Assembly: GCF_900141765.1 (NCBI RefSeq)
Contig: NZ_FSRK01000001.1
Span: forward strand, 2,480,001 to 2,544,000
Length of the DNA: 64,000 bases
Source: Epilithonimonas zeae
Lineage (GTDB): Bacteria; Bacteroidota; Bacteroidia; Flavobacteriales; Weeksellaceae
Direction of reading: 5' to 3'
This document shows positions 34,250 through 41,812 of this stretch, one piece after another (position 1 is the first letter of the stretch; each line of letters begins with the position of its first letter). Under the pieces are notes generated by a model. That model made no database searches and had not been told where the DNA came from. It saw only the letters and a list, made by a program, of their open reading frames with translations. Position numbers and translations under genes: made by a program.

Positions 34250-35446
34250 ATGAGTTTAAGCTTCAAAAATAAAACTTTAGTTTTTATCCTGCTAATTTAT
34301 TTTAGTTCAATACCATTTATTAAATCTCAAAATCAATCCAAAGATTGTTTTGCAACCGCTGCTGACAGACCGGAACTGTATCTTCCTTTATTAAAAAATA
34401 AAAACGTCATTGTCGCAGCTAACCAAACCAGTCTTCTGAAAAACAGAAAACATTTGGTTGATTTCTTGGTCGAAAATAATATAAAAATCAAATCTATTTT
34501 TGCGCCTGAGCACGGTTTTCGAGGCGTTGCTGATGCCGGCGAACACGTTAAAAATGGAACTGATAGTAAAACCGGCTTACCGATTGTTTCATTGTATGGT
34601 GACAACAAAAAACCAAAAGCCGAATATCTGAAAGGTGCTGACGTTATTTTGTTTGACATCCAAGATGTTGGGGTAAGATTTTACACTTATATTTCGACAC
34701 TATCTTATATTATGGAAGCTGCCGCTGAAAATAATGTTGAAGTGATTATCCTTGACAGGCCAAATCCACACGACGGTTACACAGATGGACCAATGATGAA
34801 AAATCAATGGAAAAGTTTTATTGGACTTCATAATGTTCCTGTTGTTTACGGACTCACAATAGGCGAATACGGGAAAATGGTGAACGGAGAAAAATGGTTG
34901 AAAAACGGAGTGACTGCAAAATACACGTTGATTCCAATGCTGAATTATCATAAACAGCAACGTTATGGTGTTTCTGACAAACCGTCTCCAAATCTTCCAA
35001 ATGATAAATCTATCAATCTCTATCCAAGTCTCTGTTTTTTTGAAGGAACGCAGGTTTCTGTAGGAAGAGGAACTGATTTACCATTTCAAATCTATGGTTC
35101 CCCATGGACAAAAGATTTCTCATATCAATTCACACCAAAACCAACAGAAGGTGCAAAAGATCCTTTCCTGAATGGAAAACTTTGTTACGGCGAAAACCTG
35201 AGTCAATACTCTCAAGATTTAAGAGAATTAAATTTAGAATGGCTTTTGAAGTCTTACAAGAATTATAAAAATCCACAACAAGATTATTTCCTGAAAAATC
35301 TATTTTTTGATAAGTTAGCTGGAAATGATGAACTTAGAAAACAAATCATTGCTGGCAAATCTGAAAAAGAAATAAAAAATAGTTGGAAAAAAGATTTAGA
35401 AAATTTTGAGAAAACAAGGCAGAAATATGTTTTCTATCCAAATTAA
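34250..35446 (+). CDS. namZ: Exo-beta-N-acetylmuramidase NamZ-like (DUF1343)
   Basis: The ATG at 34250 gives 398 residues with a signal peptide (SFKNKTLVFILLIYFSS then KSQ). The DUF1343 core shows NVIVAANQTSLLKN, FAPEHGFRG, ADVILFDIQDVGVRFYTY, ILDRPNPHDG and SVGRGTDLPFQIYG. Family members release terminal N-acetylmuramic acid from peptidoglycan fragments, so a role in cell-wall recycling in the periplasm is likely. It is head-to-head with the LolE-like gene. Confidence 0.88.
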   Translation: MSLSFKNKTLVFILLIYFSSIPFIKSQNQSKDCFATAADRPELYLPLLKNKNVIVAANQTSLLKNRKHLVDFLVENNIKIKSIFAPEHGFRGVADAGEHVKNGTDSKTGLPIVSLYGDNKKPKAEYLKGADVILFDIQDVGVRFYTYISTLSYIMEAAAENNVEVIILDRPNPHDGYTDGPMMKNQWKSFIGLHNVPVVYGLTIGEYGKMVNGEKWLKNGVTAKYTLIPMLNYHKQQRYGVSDKPSPNLPNDKSINLYPSLCFFEGTQVSVGRGTDLPFQIYGSPWTKDFSYQFTPKPTEGAKDPFLNGKLCYGENLSQYSQDLRELNLEWLLKSYKNYKNPQQDYFLKNLFFDKLAGNDELRKQIIAGKSEKEIKNSWKKDLENFEKTRQKYVFYPN

Positions 35447-35473
35447 AAAAACCTCGCAAATTGCGAGGTTTTT
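35447..35473. terminator. Bidirectional terminator between namZ and the first barrel gene
   Basis: AAAAACCTCGCA-AAT-TGCGAGGTTTTT followed by GTTTTATTA. It differs by one base from the terminator at 36284-36310. Confidence 0.88.
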
Positions 35474-35491
35474 GTTTTATTAGAAATCGAA

Positions 35492-36172
35492 TTAAAATTT
35501 GTATCCTAATCCAACTTGAAAGAAACTCATTTTTGTTGAAGTATTAGTATCCTTTTCTAAATTGGAAAGTCCAAAATTATATCTAGCATCAATTAACAAA
35601 CCTTTGTAGATAGTATATTCTGCACCAACGTGTAATCCAAATGTAACTTTTTGTAAACTCTCATCAAAAGAATCACTGAACATTTCATTATATTCACTTA
35701 ATTCAGCATTTGCTTCAGCAATTACTTCTTTTGGAAGATTGGAATCTTTGAATTTTGCTTCGAATTTATTTGAAACTACAAAACCTAAGTAAGGTCCTGC
35801 TGATAATGAAAAATTAGCAGTTGGATAATATTTTGCAGAAATTGGAACCAAAATCTGATTGATTTTAAAATCCATATTTAATGTTGCGTGGTAACCAGAT
35901 TCTTGTAATTTCCCTTGATATCTTCCACCCAATTCTGCATATTGAAGCTCACCCTGAAGTGCAAATTTGTCGGTCAATTTATGTTCTACAAATCCTCCAA
36001 CATAAAATCCGGATTTTGATTTCTTATCAACCCCAATCCCTTCAAACTCCATATCATCCTCATCATCAGAATTCATTTGTGATAAAGCATATCCAGCTTT
36101 AGCTCCAAATGTTGTTTGAGCATTTATAGCTCCGAAAAGTGCCAAAGCACCAACTAAAAATAGTTTTTTCAT
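35492..36172 (-). CDS. Outer-membrane beta-barrel protein
   Basis: 226 residues with signal peptide KKLFLVGALALFGAINAQ and alternating strands ending in the aromatic closing motif VGLGYKF, as in OmpA/porin-like PF13568 barrels. An acidic insert SDDEDDMEFEG lies near residue 40. It is a tandem paralogue of the next gene: both share near-identical signal peptides and near-identical terminators. Ligand unknown. Confidence 0.85.
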   Translation of the reverse strand: MKKLFLVGALALFGAINAQTTFGAKAGYALSQMNSDDEDDMEFEGIGVDKKSKSGFYVGGFVEHKLTDKFALQGELQYAELGGRYQGKLQESGYHATLNMDFKINQILVPISAKYYPTANFSLSAGPYLGFVVSNKFEAKFKDSNLPKEVIAEANAELSEYNEMFSDSFDESLQKVTFGLHVGAEYTIYKGLLIDARYNFGLSNLEKDTNTSTKMSFFQVGLGYKF

Positions 36173-36283
36173 TGTTATTAATTTTAAGTCTGCAATTTTA
36201 AGAAAATTTTAACAAAAATCAAAATTAGTTAATTTTATAAAAATTTGATTTTTCTATTGGATTAAAGACTTATATTTCAATTA

Positions 36284-36310
36284 AAAAACCTCGCAGATTG
36301 CGAGGTTTTT
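36284..36310 (-). terminator. Terminator of the second barrel gene
   Basis: AAAAACCTCGCA-GAT-TGCGAGGTTTTT on the plus strand, palindromic, with T runs on both sides. It is nearly identical to the hairpin at 35447-35473. Confidence 0.88.
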
Positions 36311-36329
36311 GTTTTATTATAATTCGATA

Positions 36330-36947
36330 TTATTTTGTACCGAAGTTTTTAGAAATACCTACAGTAACTCCTTTTCCGAAACTAAAACCAAATGCATTAG
36401 TTTTGAAGTCAGAATCTTTTACTTTGCTAGTTTCATAACCTAAACCACCAATGTTGAAGTTCAATCCAAAAGAATTCTTAAAGTTAATAAACAAATTTGG
36501 AGTAAACATTACACCAAAACCTGTAGTTTTGTTTGTGGAAGAAAAATTTCCAGGTGCATTAGTAGAGTAAGTTACTTTACCATTACTTGCATAAACATCT
36601 AATTCACCAAATACTGCAAAAGTTTCACTCAATGGCTGAGTGTATCTACCAAATACGCCGTAAGTAAAATTATTTATTTTTTCCGTTCCCTCATAAGAAG
36701 TTCCAGAAATTTGCTCTGTAACTTTCCCTGTGCCAACACCTAATTTTACACCAGCAGTCCAATTATCTGTAAATTGGTAACCAACTCTTGGATTGAAGTT
36801 AAATGTATTACTTTCATTTGTTGTTGTAGAGCCGAATTTGTCTTTTGAAGTTAGTAAAGAAATATCACCACCAACAAGGATAGTATTCTTTTGTGCATTC
36901 ATAGCTCCGAAAAGTGCAATCGCACCAATAACTAATAATTTTTTCAT
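36330..36947 (-). CDS. Outer-membrane beta-barrel protein
   Basis: 205 residues: signal peptide KKLLVIGAIALFGAMNAQ, then an eight-strand-type barrel pattern (FNPRVGYQFTDNWTAGVKLG, AVFGELDVYAS) ending VTVGISKNFGTK. It is paralogous to the neighbour at 35492. It has a full consensus promoter and its own terminator. Confidence 0.85.
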   Translation of the reverse strand: MKKLLVIGAIALFGAMNAQKNTILVGGDISLLTSKDKFGSTTTNESNTFNFNPRVGYQFTDNWTAGVKLGVGTGKVTEQISGTSYEGTEKINNFTYGVFGRYTQPLSETFAVFGELDVYASNGKVTYSTNAPGNFSSTNKTTGFGVMFTPNLFINFKNSFGLNFNIGGLGYETSKVKDSDFKTNAFGFSFGKGVTVGISKNFGTK

Positions 36948-36968
36948 TGTTTGTTAAATTTTAGGGTG

Positions 36969-36998
36969 CAAAAGTATTAAAATTTATTAATACACCAA
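36969..36998 (-). promoter_or_regulatory. Promoter of the second barrel gene
   Basis: Minus-strand TTG (36998-36996), 19 nt, then TACTTTTG (36976-36969): a full Bacteroidota consensus 21 nt before the ATG. Confidence 0.75.
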
Positions 36999-37044
36999 AT
37001 ATTTAACAAAAAAAGGCACTTAAAATTATCTATAATACAATAAA

Positions 37045-37488
37045 TCAGTTCTCTTCAGCAAGCCACTCACCATAAGAATTTTCGGTTTCGTGAAGTTTAA
37101 GATAAGCTAATTGGATTTCGGAAGGAAGTTTAGATTTGATTTTCGAAGCAATATCATAAAGCATATTTTCGCAAGTCGGCTGATAATCACAAAAAATAAC
37201 TTTGTGACCTTCATTCTGTAGATTTTCACCCAAAGATTTGTGCGGAGAAGCGCCATTCACCAGAACAGCATGATCCCAAATATCTACAATTTCTTCTTTT
37301 ACAATTTTTTTAATATCGCCAAAATCTACAACCATCCCGTTTTTTGGATCATCCAGATTATTGATTGGATTACCCTTCACTGTTACAAATAATTTATAGG
37401 AATGACCGTGCATATTTTTGCATTTACCATCATAATTATAAAGAACGTGTGCTGTTTCGAAAGTGAAAATTTTTGTAATCCGTATCAT
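37045..37488 (-). CDS. queD: 6-carboxytetrahydropterin synthase (QueD/PTPS family)
   Basis: 147 residues with the zinc-binding histidines in FETAHVLYNYDGKCKNMHGHSY, the catalytic FGDIKK region with VVDF before it, DHAVLV, and the C-terminal LHETENSYGEW glutamate. QueD converts dihydroneopterin triphosphate in queuosine synthesis. No other queuosine gene is adjacent. A -7 element 4 nt from the ATG suggests a leaderless message. Confidence 0.92.
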   Translation of the reverse strand: MIRITKIFTFETAHVLYNYDGKCKNMHGHSYKLFVTVKGNPINNLDDPKNGMVVDFGDIKKIVKEEIVDIWDHAVLVNGASPHKSLGENLQNEGHKVIFCDYQPTCENMLYDIASKIKSKLPSEIQLAYLKLHETENSYGEWLAEEN

Positions 37489-37492
37489 TTTG

Positions 37493-37500
37493 CAAAGATA
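37493..37500 (-). promoter_or_regulatory. -7 element of queD (probably leaderless mRNA)
   Basis: Minus-strand TATCTTTG followed by CAAA and then the ATG at 37488. Confidence 0.6.
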
Positions 37501-37583
37501 ATCAAAAATCTGTTTTATAATTTTTGTTAAAGATTTGTGTATCCAGTTTACAATAGCTTATTTTGTAGAGAAGACACATCAAA

Positions 37584-38048
37584 ATGAAAAAATTAGTCCT
37601 ATTCTTAAGCTTAACCTCTTCTGTTTATTTTTATTCTCAGAATTTTTCTGCTATCAATGATATTTTGCAGAAAATTGAAAGTAAACACAAAAAAATGAAG
37701 GATGCTTCTGGCTACACAATTAACAATAAAAAATTTGTTTTAGTAGAAGATTTTGAAGATCATTCAGAACGTCATATTCTCGAATTCAAAGAAGATAACA
37801 GCATCACTTTGATTGAGCTGATTGATGATAAAGCTACCGGACAAACTTATTCCAATATATTCAGTGGCGATTTTATTCGTAAAAGAAATGCCATTTCTAT
37901 CAGAGCCAATTATTTGGAAGGCAAGCAGATTGCAACACCTATTATTTACAGTCTTTATCTGATGAATGCCAATGATATTTGGTATTTGAAAGACATCAAT
38001 ACCAGCAAACGTTGGATAGAAAACAATAACCTTTTGAAGAAAAAATAA
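37584..38048 (+). CDS. Secreted protein, unknown function
   Basis: 154 residues with a signal peptide (KKLVLFLSLTSSVYFYSQ) and a small alpha/beta mature part (HILEFKEDNSITLIELIDD, IYSLYLMNANDIWYL). I recognise no family. It ends 3 nt before the stop of the convergent hydrolase gene. Confidence 0.65.
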   Translation: MKKLVLFLSLTSSVYFYSQNFSAINDILQKIESKHKKMKDASGYTINNKKFVLVEDFEDHSERHILEFKEDNSITLIELIDDKATGQTYSNIFSGDFIRKRNAISIRANYLEGKQIATPIIYSLYLMNANDIWYLKDINTSKRWIENNNLLKKK

Positions 38049-38050
38049 GT

Positions 38051-38881
38051 TTATTTTTCTCTTAAAAAATCAATACAAACTTCAACGGCTTCATCTAATT
38101 CTTTTGGAAGAGAATCGTCTTCCCAAGGTTCTTTTGCCCCAAAAGTGTGATTGGCATTTCCAATGATTTTGATTTGAGAATCCTTTGTCCATTGTTTAAG
38201 ATTTTCAGAATGGCTTAAAGAAACAGATTCGTCAGCAGAACCGTGAATAAATAAACTTGGAATTGCGAGTTTTTCACAGGCTTTTTCTACATCAAATCTT
38301 TCTTTATTAATTTCAAAATCTTGATAGAACTCAAAATAATGAGGCATTTTTTGTTTAGTCCTGGCATTTTCTACTAAGTAAACACCTTCATTTTTCCAGT
38401 TTTCAAAAGCTTCATCTTTAGGAAATCTGTCAAGTGTAGAAACACTTGCTAGTGTAATTAACTTTGAAATCGAACTATTTTCAGAAGCTTTGATTATAGA
38501 AATCCCTCCACCTCTACTGTGCCCAAGTAAAGTTATATTTTGAGAATCAACTTCTTTCTGATTTTTAAAATGATTTATAACCACTTCCAAATCTTCTAGT
38601 TCTTTGGAATAATTATTTTCTCCAAAAGCTTCTAAGTCTGCAAATTGATTTGGGTATTCAATCGTAGTTCCATTATGTGAAAAATTGAATTTAACAAAAT
38701 AAAATCCGGCTTTCGCAAACGTCTCTCCCATCAGTTCCCAAGCACCCCAATCTTTGTAGCCTTTGTAGCCGTGAACAAAAATGATTAATGGAAATTTTTC
38801 TTTAGACTCAAGATAAAAAGCATCAGCTAGAAATTCTTTTTGACCTTTCAGGATTATATTTTTATGTTTGATTAAATTCAT
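38051..38881 (-). CDS. Alpha/beta hydrolase (dienelactone hydrolase-like)
   Basis: From the ATG at 38881 (NLIKHKNIILKGQKEFLAD) the protein has 276 residues. IIFVHGYKGYKDW is the oxyanion strand, LLGHSRGGGISI the nucleophile elbow with Ser, SLFIHGSADESV the acid region and NANHTF the catalytic His. An upstream ATG at 38932 would add codons lying inside the hemN terminator, so I reject it. Substrate unknown. Confidence 0.87.
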   Translation of the reverse strand: MNLIKHKNIILKGQKEFLADAFYLESKEKFPLIIFVHGYKGYKDWGAWELMGETFAKAGFYFVKFNFSHNGTTIEYPNQFADLEAFGENNYSKELEDLEVVINHFKNQKEVDSQNITLLGHSRGGGISIIKASENSSISKLITLASVSTLDRFPKDEAFENWKNEGVYLVENARTKQKMPHYFEFYQDFEINKERFDVEKACEKLAIPSLFIHGSADESVSLSHSENLKQWTKDSQIKIIGNANHTFGAKEPWEDDSLPKELDEAVEVCIDFLREK

Positions 38882-38901
38882 TTCAATATTATTTAAAATA
38901 A

Positions 38902-38926
38902 AAAAGAAGTTACTAAAACTTCTTTT
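38902..38926 (-). terminator. Terminator of hemN
   Basis: Minus strand AAAAGAAGTT-TTAGT-AACTTCTTTT then TTTTATTTT. It lies between the hemN stop and the hydrolase start. Confidence 0.8.
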
Positions 38927-38931
38927 AATCA

Positions 38932-40290
38932 TTATATCGTCATTGAAAAAATCCGGGTTTCCGGTTTGTTTCTCATCATTCTGAGGTCAAAAACCATTGC
39001 TACATTTCGTGTAAAAGCCCGTCCTTTTTCTGTGATTTTAATTTGATTGTCTAATATTTCAACTAAACCGTCAGATTCCATTTCTTTCAATTTTTCAATC
39101 GCATTTTCGATTTCCGGAAATGAATTTTGTAAATCCCAACTCGTTTCCAATTGACACATCAGATTCAGAATATGTTTTCTAATTATTAAATCTTCATTAT
39201 CGAGAATATGACCACGAAAAACCGGGATCTCACCTTCTTCTACAATCTTCTGATATTCTTCCACCGTTTTTGCATTCTGCGCAAAAGCGTACCAAGAATC
39301 GGAAATTGCTGACATTCCCAAACCTACCATCAACTGGGTTTTACTGGATGTATAACCCATAAAATTACGATGCAGTTTTTTCTGAATCAACGATTGATAA
39401 AGATCATCGTGCTTCAACGCAAAATGGTCCATTCCAATCTCAATATAACCTAGTTCTTCTAAGAGTTTTTTCCCGTCTTCGTACAATCTTCTTTTCTCAT
39501 CGCCACTTGGAAGATCGCTTTCGTCAAAACCTCTTTGTCCAACACCTTTTACCCACGGAACGTGTGCGTAAGAATAGAAAGCCAATCGATCTGGTTTCAA
39601 CTCCAAAGTTTTTCTAATCGTATATTCTGTTGCTTCCCAAGTTTGATGTGGCAATCCGAAAACCAAATCGTGACTGATTCCTTTATAGCCAATTTCTCTT
39701 GCCCATTCAGTAACATTTTTCACATTTTCAAAAGGTTGAATTCTGTTGATTGCTTTCTGAACTTTCAGGTCGTAATCCTGGACACCAAAACTCACTCTAT
39801 TAAAGCCTAAATCAAACAGAGTCTGAAGATGCTCTCTAGTTGTATTATTAGGATGACCTTCAAAACTGAATTCCTGTTCTTCTGCAATTTCAACTGTATC
39901 GAAAATCCCTTGTAAAAGTGTTTTAAGGTTTTCTGGAGAGAAAAAAGTCGGAGTTCCACCACCCAAATGAAGTTCTTTCAGCTTCGGTTTTTCATTGAAT
40001 AATTCAAGATATAATCTCCATTCTTTCAAGACACTTTCCAAATAAGGAATTTCTACCGAATGCTGCTTCGTAATCCTTTTGTGACAAGCACAAAATGTAC
40101 AAAGTGCTTCGCAAAAAGGCAGGTGAATATAAATGGAAATTCCTTCTTCAGAATTGCTTTCTGAAAAGGATTTTATTACGGATTTTTTCCAAAGGTTTGC
40201 AGTAAAATCGACCTCATTCCAATAAGGAACTGTAGGATAAGACGTGTAGCGCGGACCTGGAATATTGTATTTATCAACTAAAGAATTCAT
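38932..40290 (-). CDS. hemN: Oxygen-independent coproporphyrinogen III oxidase
   Basis: A radical SAM enzyme of haem synthesis, about 452 residues. The cluster motif CEALCTFCAC (C-x3-C-x2-C, near residues 60-67) follows YIHLPF. ELHLGGGTPTFFSPENL and the HemN C-terminal domain are present, and the N-terminal PGPRYTSYPTVPYW is the HemN hallmark that separates it from HemW. A GTG three bases upstream of the ATG could also serve. A -7 element lies 5 nt before the ATG. Confidence 0.95.
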   Translation of the reverse strand: MNSLVDKYNIPGPRYTSYPTVPYWNEVDFTANLWKKSVIKSFSESNSEEGISIYIHLPFCEALCTFCACHKRITKQHSVEIPYLESVLKEWRLYLELFNEKPKLKELHLGGGTPTFFSPENLKTLLQGIFDTVEIAEEQEFSFEGHPNNTTREHLQTLFDLGFNRVSFGVQDYDLKVQKAINRIQPFENVKNVTEWAREIGYKGISHDLVFGLPHQTWEATEYTIRKTLELKPDRLAFYSYAHVPWVKGVGQRGFDESDLPSGDEKRRLYEDGKKLLEELGYIEIGMDHFALKHDDLYQSLIQKKLHRNFMGYTSSKTQLMVGLGMSAISDSWYAFAQNAKTVEEYQKIVEEGEIPVFRGHILDNEDLIIRKHILNLMCQLETSWDLQNSFPEIENAIEKLKEMESDGLVEILDNQIKITEKGRAFTRNVAMVFDLRMMRNKPETRIFSMTI

Positions 40291-40295
40291 CACTG

Positions 40296-40303
40296 CAAAG
40301 TTA
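40296..40303 (-). promoter_or_regulatory. -7 element of hemN (probably leaderless mRNA)
   Basis: Minus-strand TAACTTTG, then CAGTG and the ATG at 40290. Confidence 0.6.
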
Positions 40304-40397
40304 CGAAAACTATGTTTGGAATGATTTTGAATTAGGGATGATTTTTGATTGGTGGTTTCTATTTCTAATATCGAAATCTATATTGATGACAAATGCC

Positions 40398-40480
40398 CTA
40401 GCCCCGATAGTAACGGCATCCTTTTTCTTTTTTGGCAAAAAAAGAAAAAGATATAGTGGATAGCGGGATTAAGCTCCTAA
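40398..40480. repeat. Dispersed repeat B, diverged copy 3
   Basis: CTAGCCCCGATAGTAACGG at the left and GATAGCGGGATTAAGCTCCTAA at the right, around a 13-bp stem CTTTTTCTTTTTT / AAAAAAGAAAAAG with a GGCA loop. Flank logic and symmetry match copies at 3540 and 27720, although the sequence differs. It ends 3 nt from the stop of the T9SS gene. Confidence 0.7.
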
Positions 40481-40482
40481 AA

Positions 40483-41739
40483 CTATTTCTTCATAATTTT
40501 TATAGACTGTCTTCCCAAATTGGATTGTACCGCCAAGAGATATTCACCTATAGGATATTTGAAATCTAATGAATACTTTTTCAGTCCTTTTTGACTGATA
40601 TTATCTTTAAGAATATTCCCTAGAAACTTCCCTGTCAAATCATACAATCCTATAATAATATGGTCGGAATGGATGTAGTTGATGTTCAAATTTAGTTTAT
40701 CTTTTACCGGATTTGGAACGACTTCAATTTTTAGATTTTCAACTTTTTCATTGCCAGATTCATTGGTTGACAAGCCCGTTGTTGTCATTTTGTAAATCTG
40801 ATTTCCAGATGCAAAAGCAGTTGCTCCATTAACGAAAAAAATCCGATTGAGAGAACCTCCGAGACTGTTATTGACCCAAGTATTTCCACCATCAAAAGTT
40901 TCCATAAAGCCTGAATTATGGCCGCCCATCCAACCGTGTGTCTCGGAAACAAAACCAACAGCCTGAACATATGGGTCTGGGAAATTTTTGGTCTGCCAAG
41001 TTAATCCGCCGTCAAAAGTTTTCAGTAATTTTCCTTGAGTTTCAGATTCTATTGAACCAAATATTGTTTTGTTACCAGGAAAAATCTGTAGTTTCCAGAC
41101 ATAATCGCCGTATTCTCCTGCACTGTAAATTTTGTCCCAGGAATCGCCACCGTCAGTTGTTTTGAGAATCACCGCGCCCTGTTCGTCACTTCCTGAAATA
41201 AAACCGATATTTTCATCAATAAACTGAACCTCGACCAAAGCAGATGCGTAAGTCGACATGTCAATAAACTTCCAAGTACTACCGGAGTCTGTTGACTTAA
41301 TAACATAAGCCGGAGAAAACCAGGCTCCACAGCCATAAACAGTTGATTCTCCAACACAATCTAAACCACAAATTGCAGCTGGATAAGGAGAAATATTATT
41401 GACTTTTGTCCACGTTGTTCCTCCATTTGTTGTTTTATAAAAGTTATTATTGAGTGTTCCGAGAAAACCGATATTCTCATTGAGGAATTCTATATTTCTG
41501 AAATATTGTCCAGTCTGTGAACTTACAACTTGTTCTATCCAGGTTGAACCGCCATTGGTTGTTTTGAAAACGGCTCCATTTCCTCCTCTTGCTGCCCAAC
41601 CAAGATTTTCGGTCAGAAAAAAGACATCATCGTATCGACCTGTAGTAGATGACGGATAATTTAGAGCTTGCCAGTTATAAGTTTGTGAGAGTACAGTATT
41701 TGCAATATTAAGTACAAAATAAATAAATATTTTTTTCAC
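40483..41739 (-). CDS. Secreted BNR/YCF48-like repeat protein with T9SS sorting domain
   Basis: 418 residues. After the signal peptide (KKIFIYFVLNIANTVLSQ) come repeated modules of the form TTNGGSTWIEQV, TTNGGTTWTKV, STDSGSTWKFI, TTDGGDSWDKI and TFDGGLTWQTK, which build a beta-propeller. The last 80 residues (VVPNPVKDKLNLNI, GLYDLTGKFLG, QSIKIMKK) are a type A T9SS C-terminal domain, so the protein is exported through the type IX system and probably surface-attached. Function unknown. Confidence 0.9.
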   Translation of the reverse strand: MKKIFIYFVLNIANTVLSQTYNWQALNYPSSTTGRYDDVFFLTENLGWAARGGNGAVFKTTNGGSTWIEQVVSSQTGQYFRNIEFLNENIGFLGTLNNNFYKTTNGGTTWTKVNNISPYPAAICGLDCVGESTVYGCGAWFSPAYVIKSTDSGSTWKFIDMSTYASALVEVQFIDENIGFISGSDEQGAVILKTTDGGDSWDKIYSAGEYGDYVWKLQIFPGNKTIFGSIESETQGKLLKTFDGGLTWQTKNFPDPYVQAVGFVSETHGWMGGHNSGFMETFDGGNTWVNNSLGGSLNRIFFVNGATAFASGNQIYKMTTTGLSTNESGNEKVENLKIEVVPNPVKDKLNLNINYIHSDHIIIGLYDLTGKFLGNILKDNISQKGLKKYSLDFKYPIGEYLLAVQSNLGRQSIKIMKK

Positions 41740-41770
41740 AGTTTTAAATTTTTCTATAAAAATAAAAAAA

Positions 41771-41790
41771 AACGGGAGAATTTCCCGATT
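41771..41790 (-). terminator. Terminator of pheT
   Basis: Minus-strand CGGGA-AATTC-TCCCG flanked by A and T runs, 23 nt beyond the pheT stop. Confidence 0.75.
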
Positions 41791-41812
41791 TTTTATTTTT
41801 ATAATTGAGTTT

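Noticed and set aside
38882-38932. Longer N-terminus of the alpha/beta hydrolase from ATG 38932
   Set aside because: These codons coincide with the hemN terminator hairpin and its T run; the ATG at 38881 starts at the expected domain edge.
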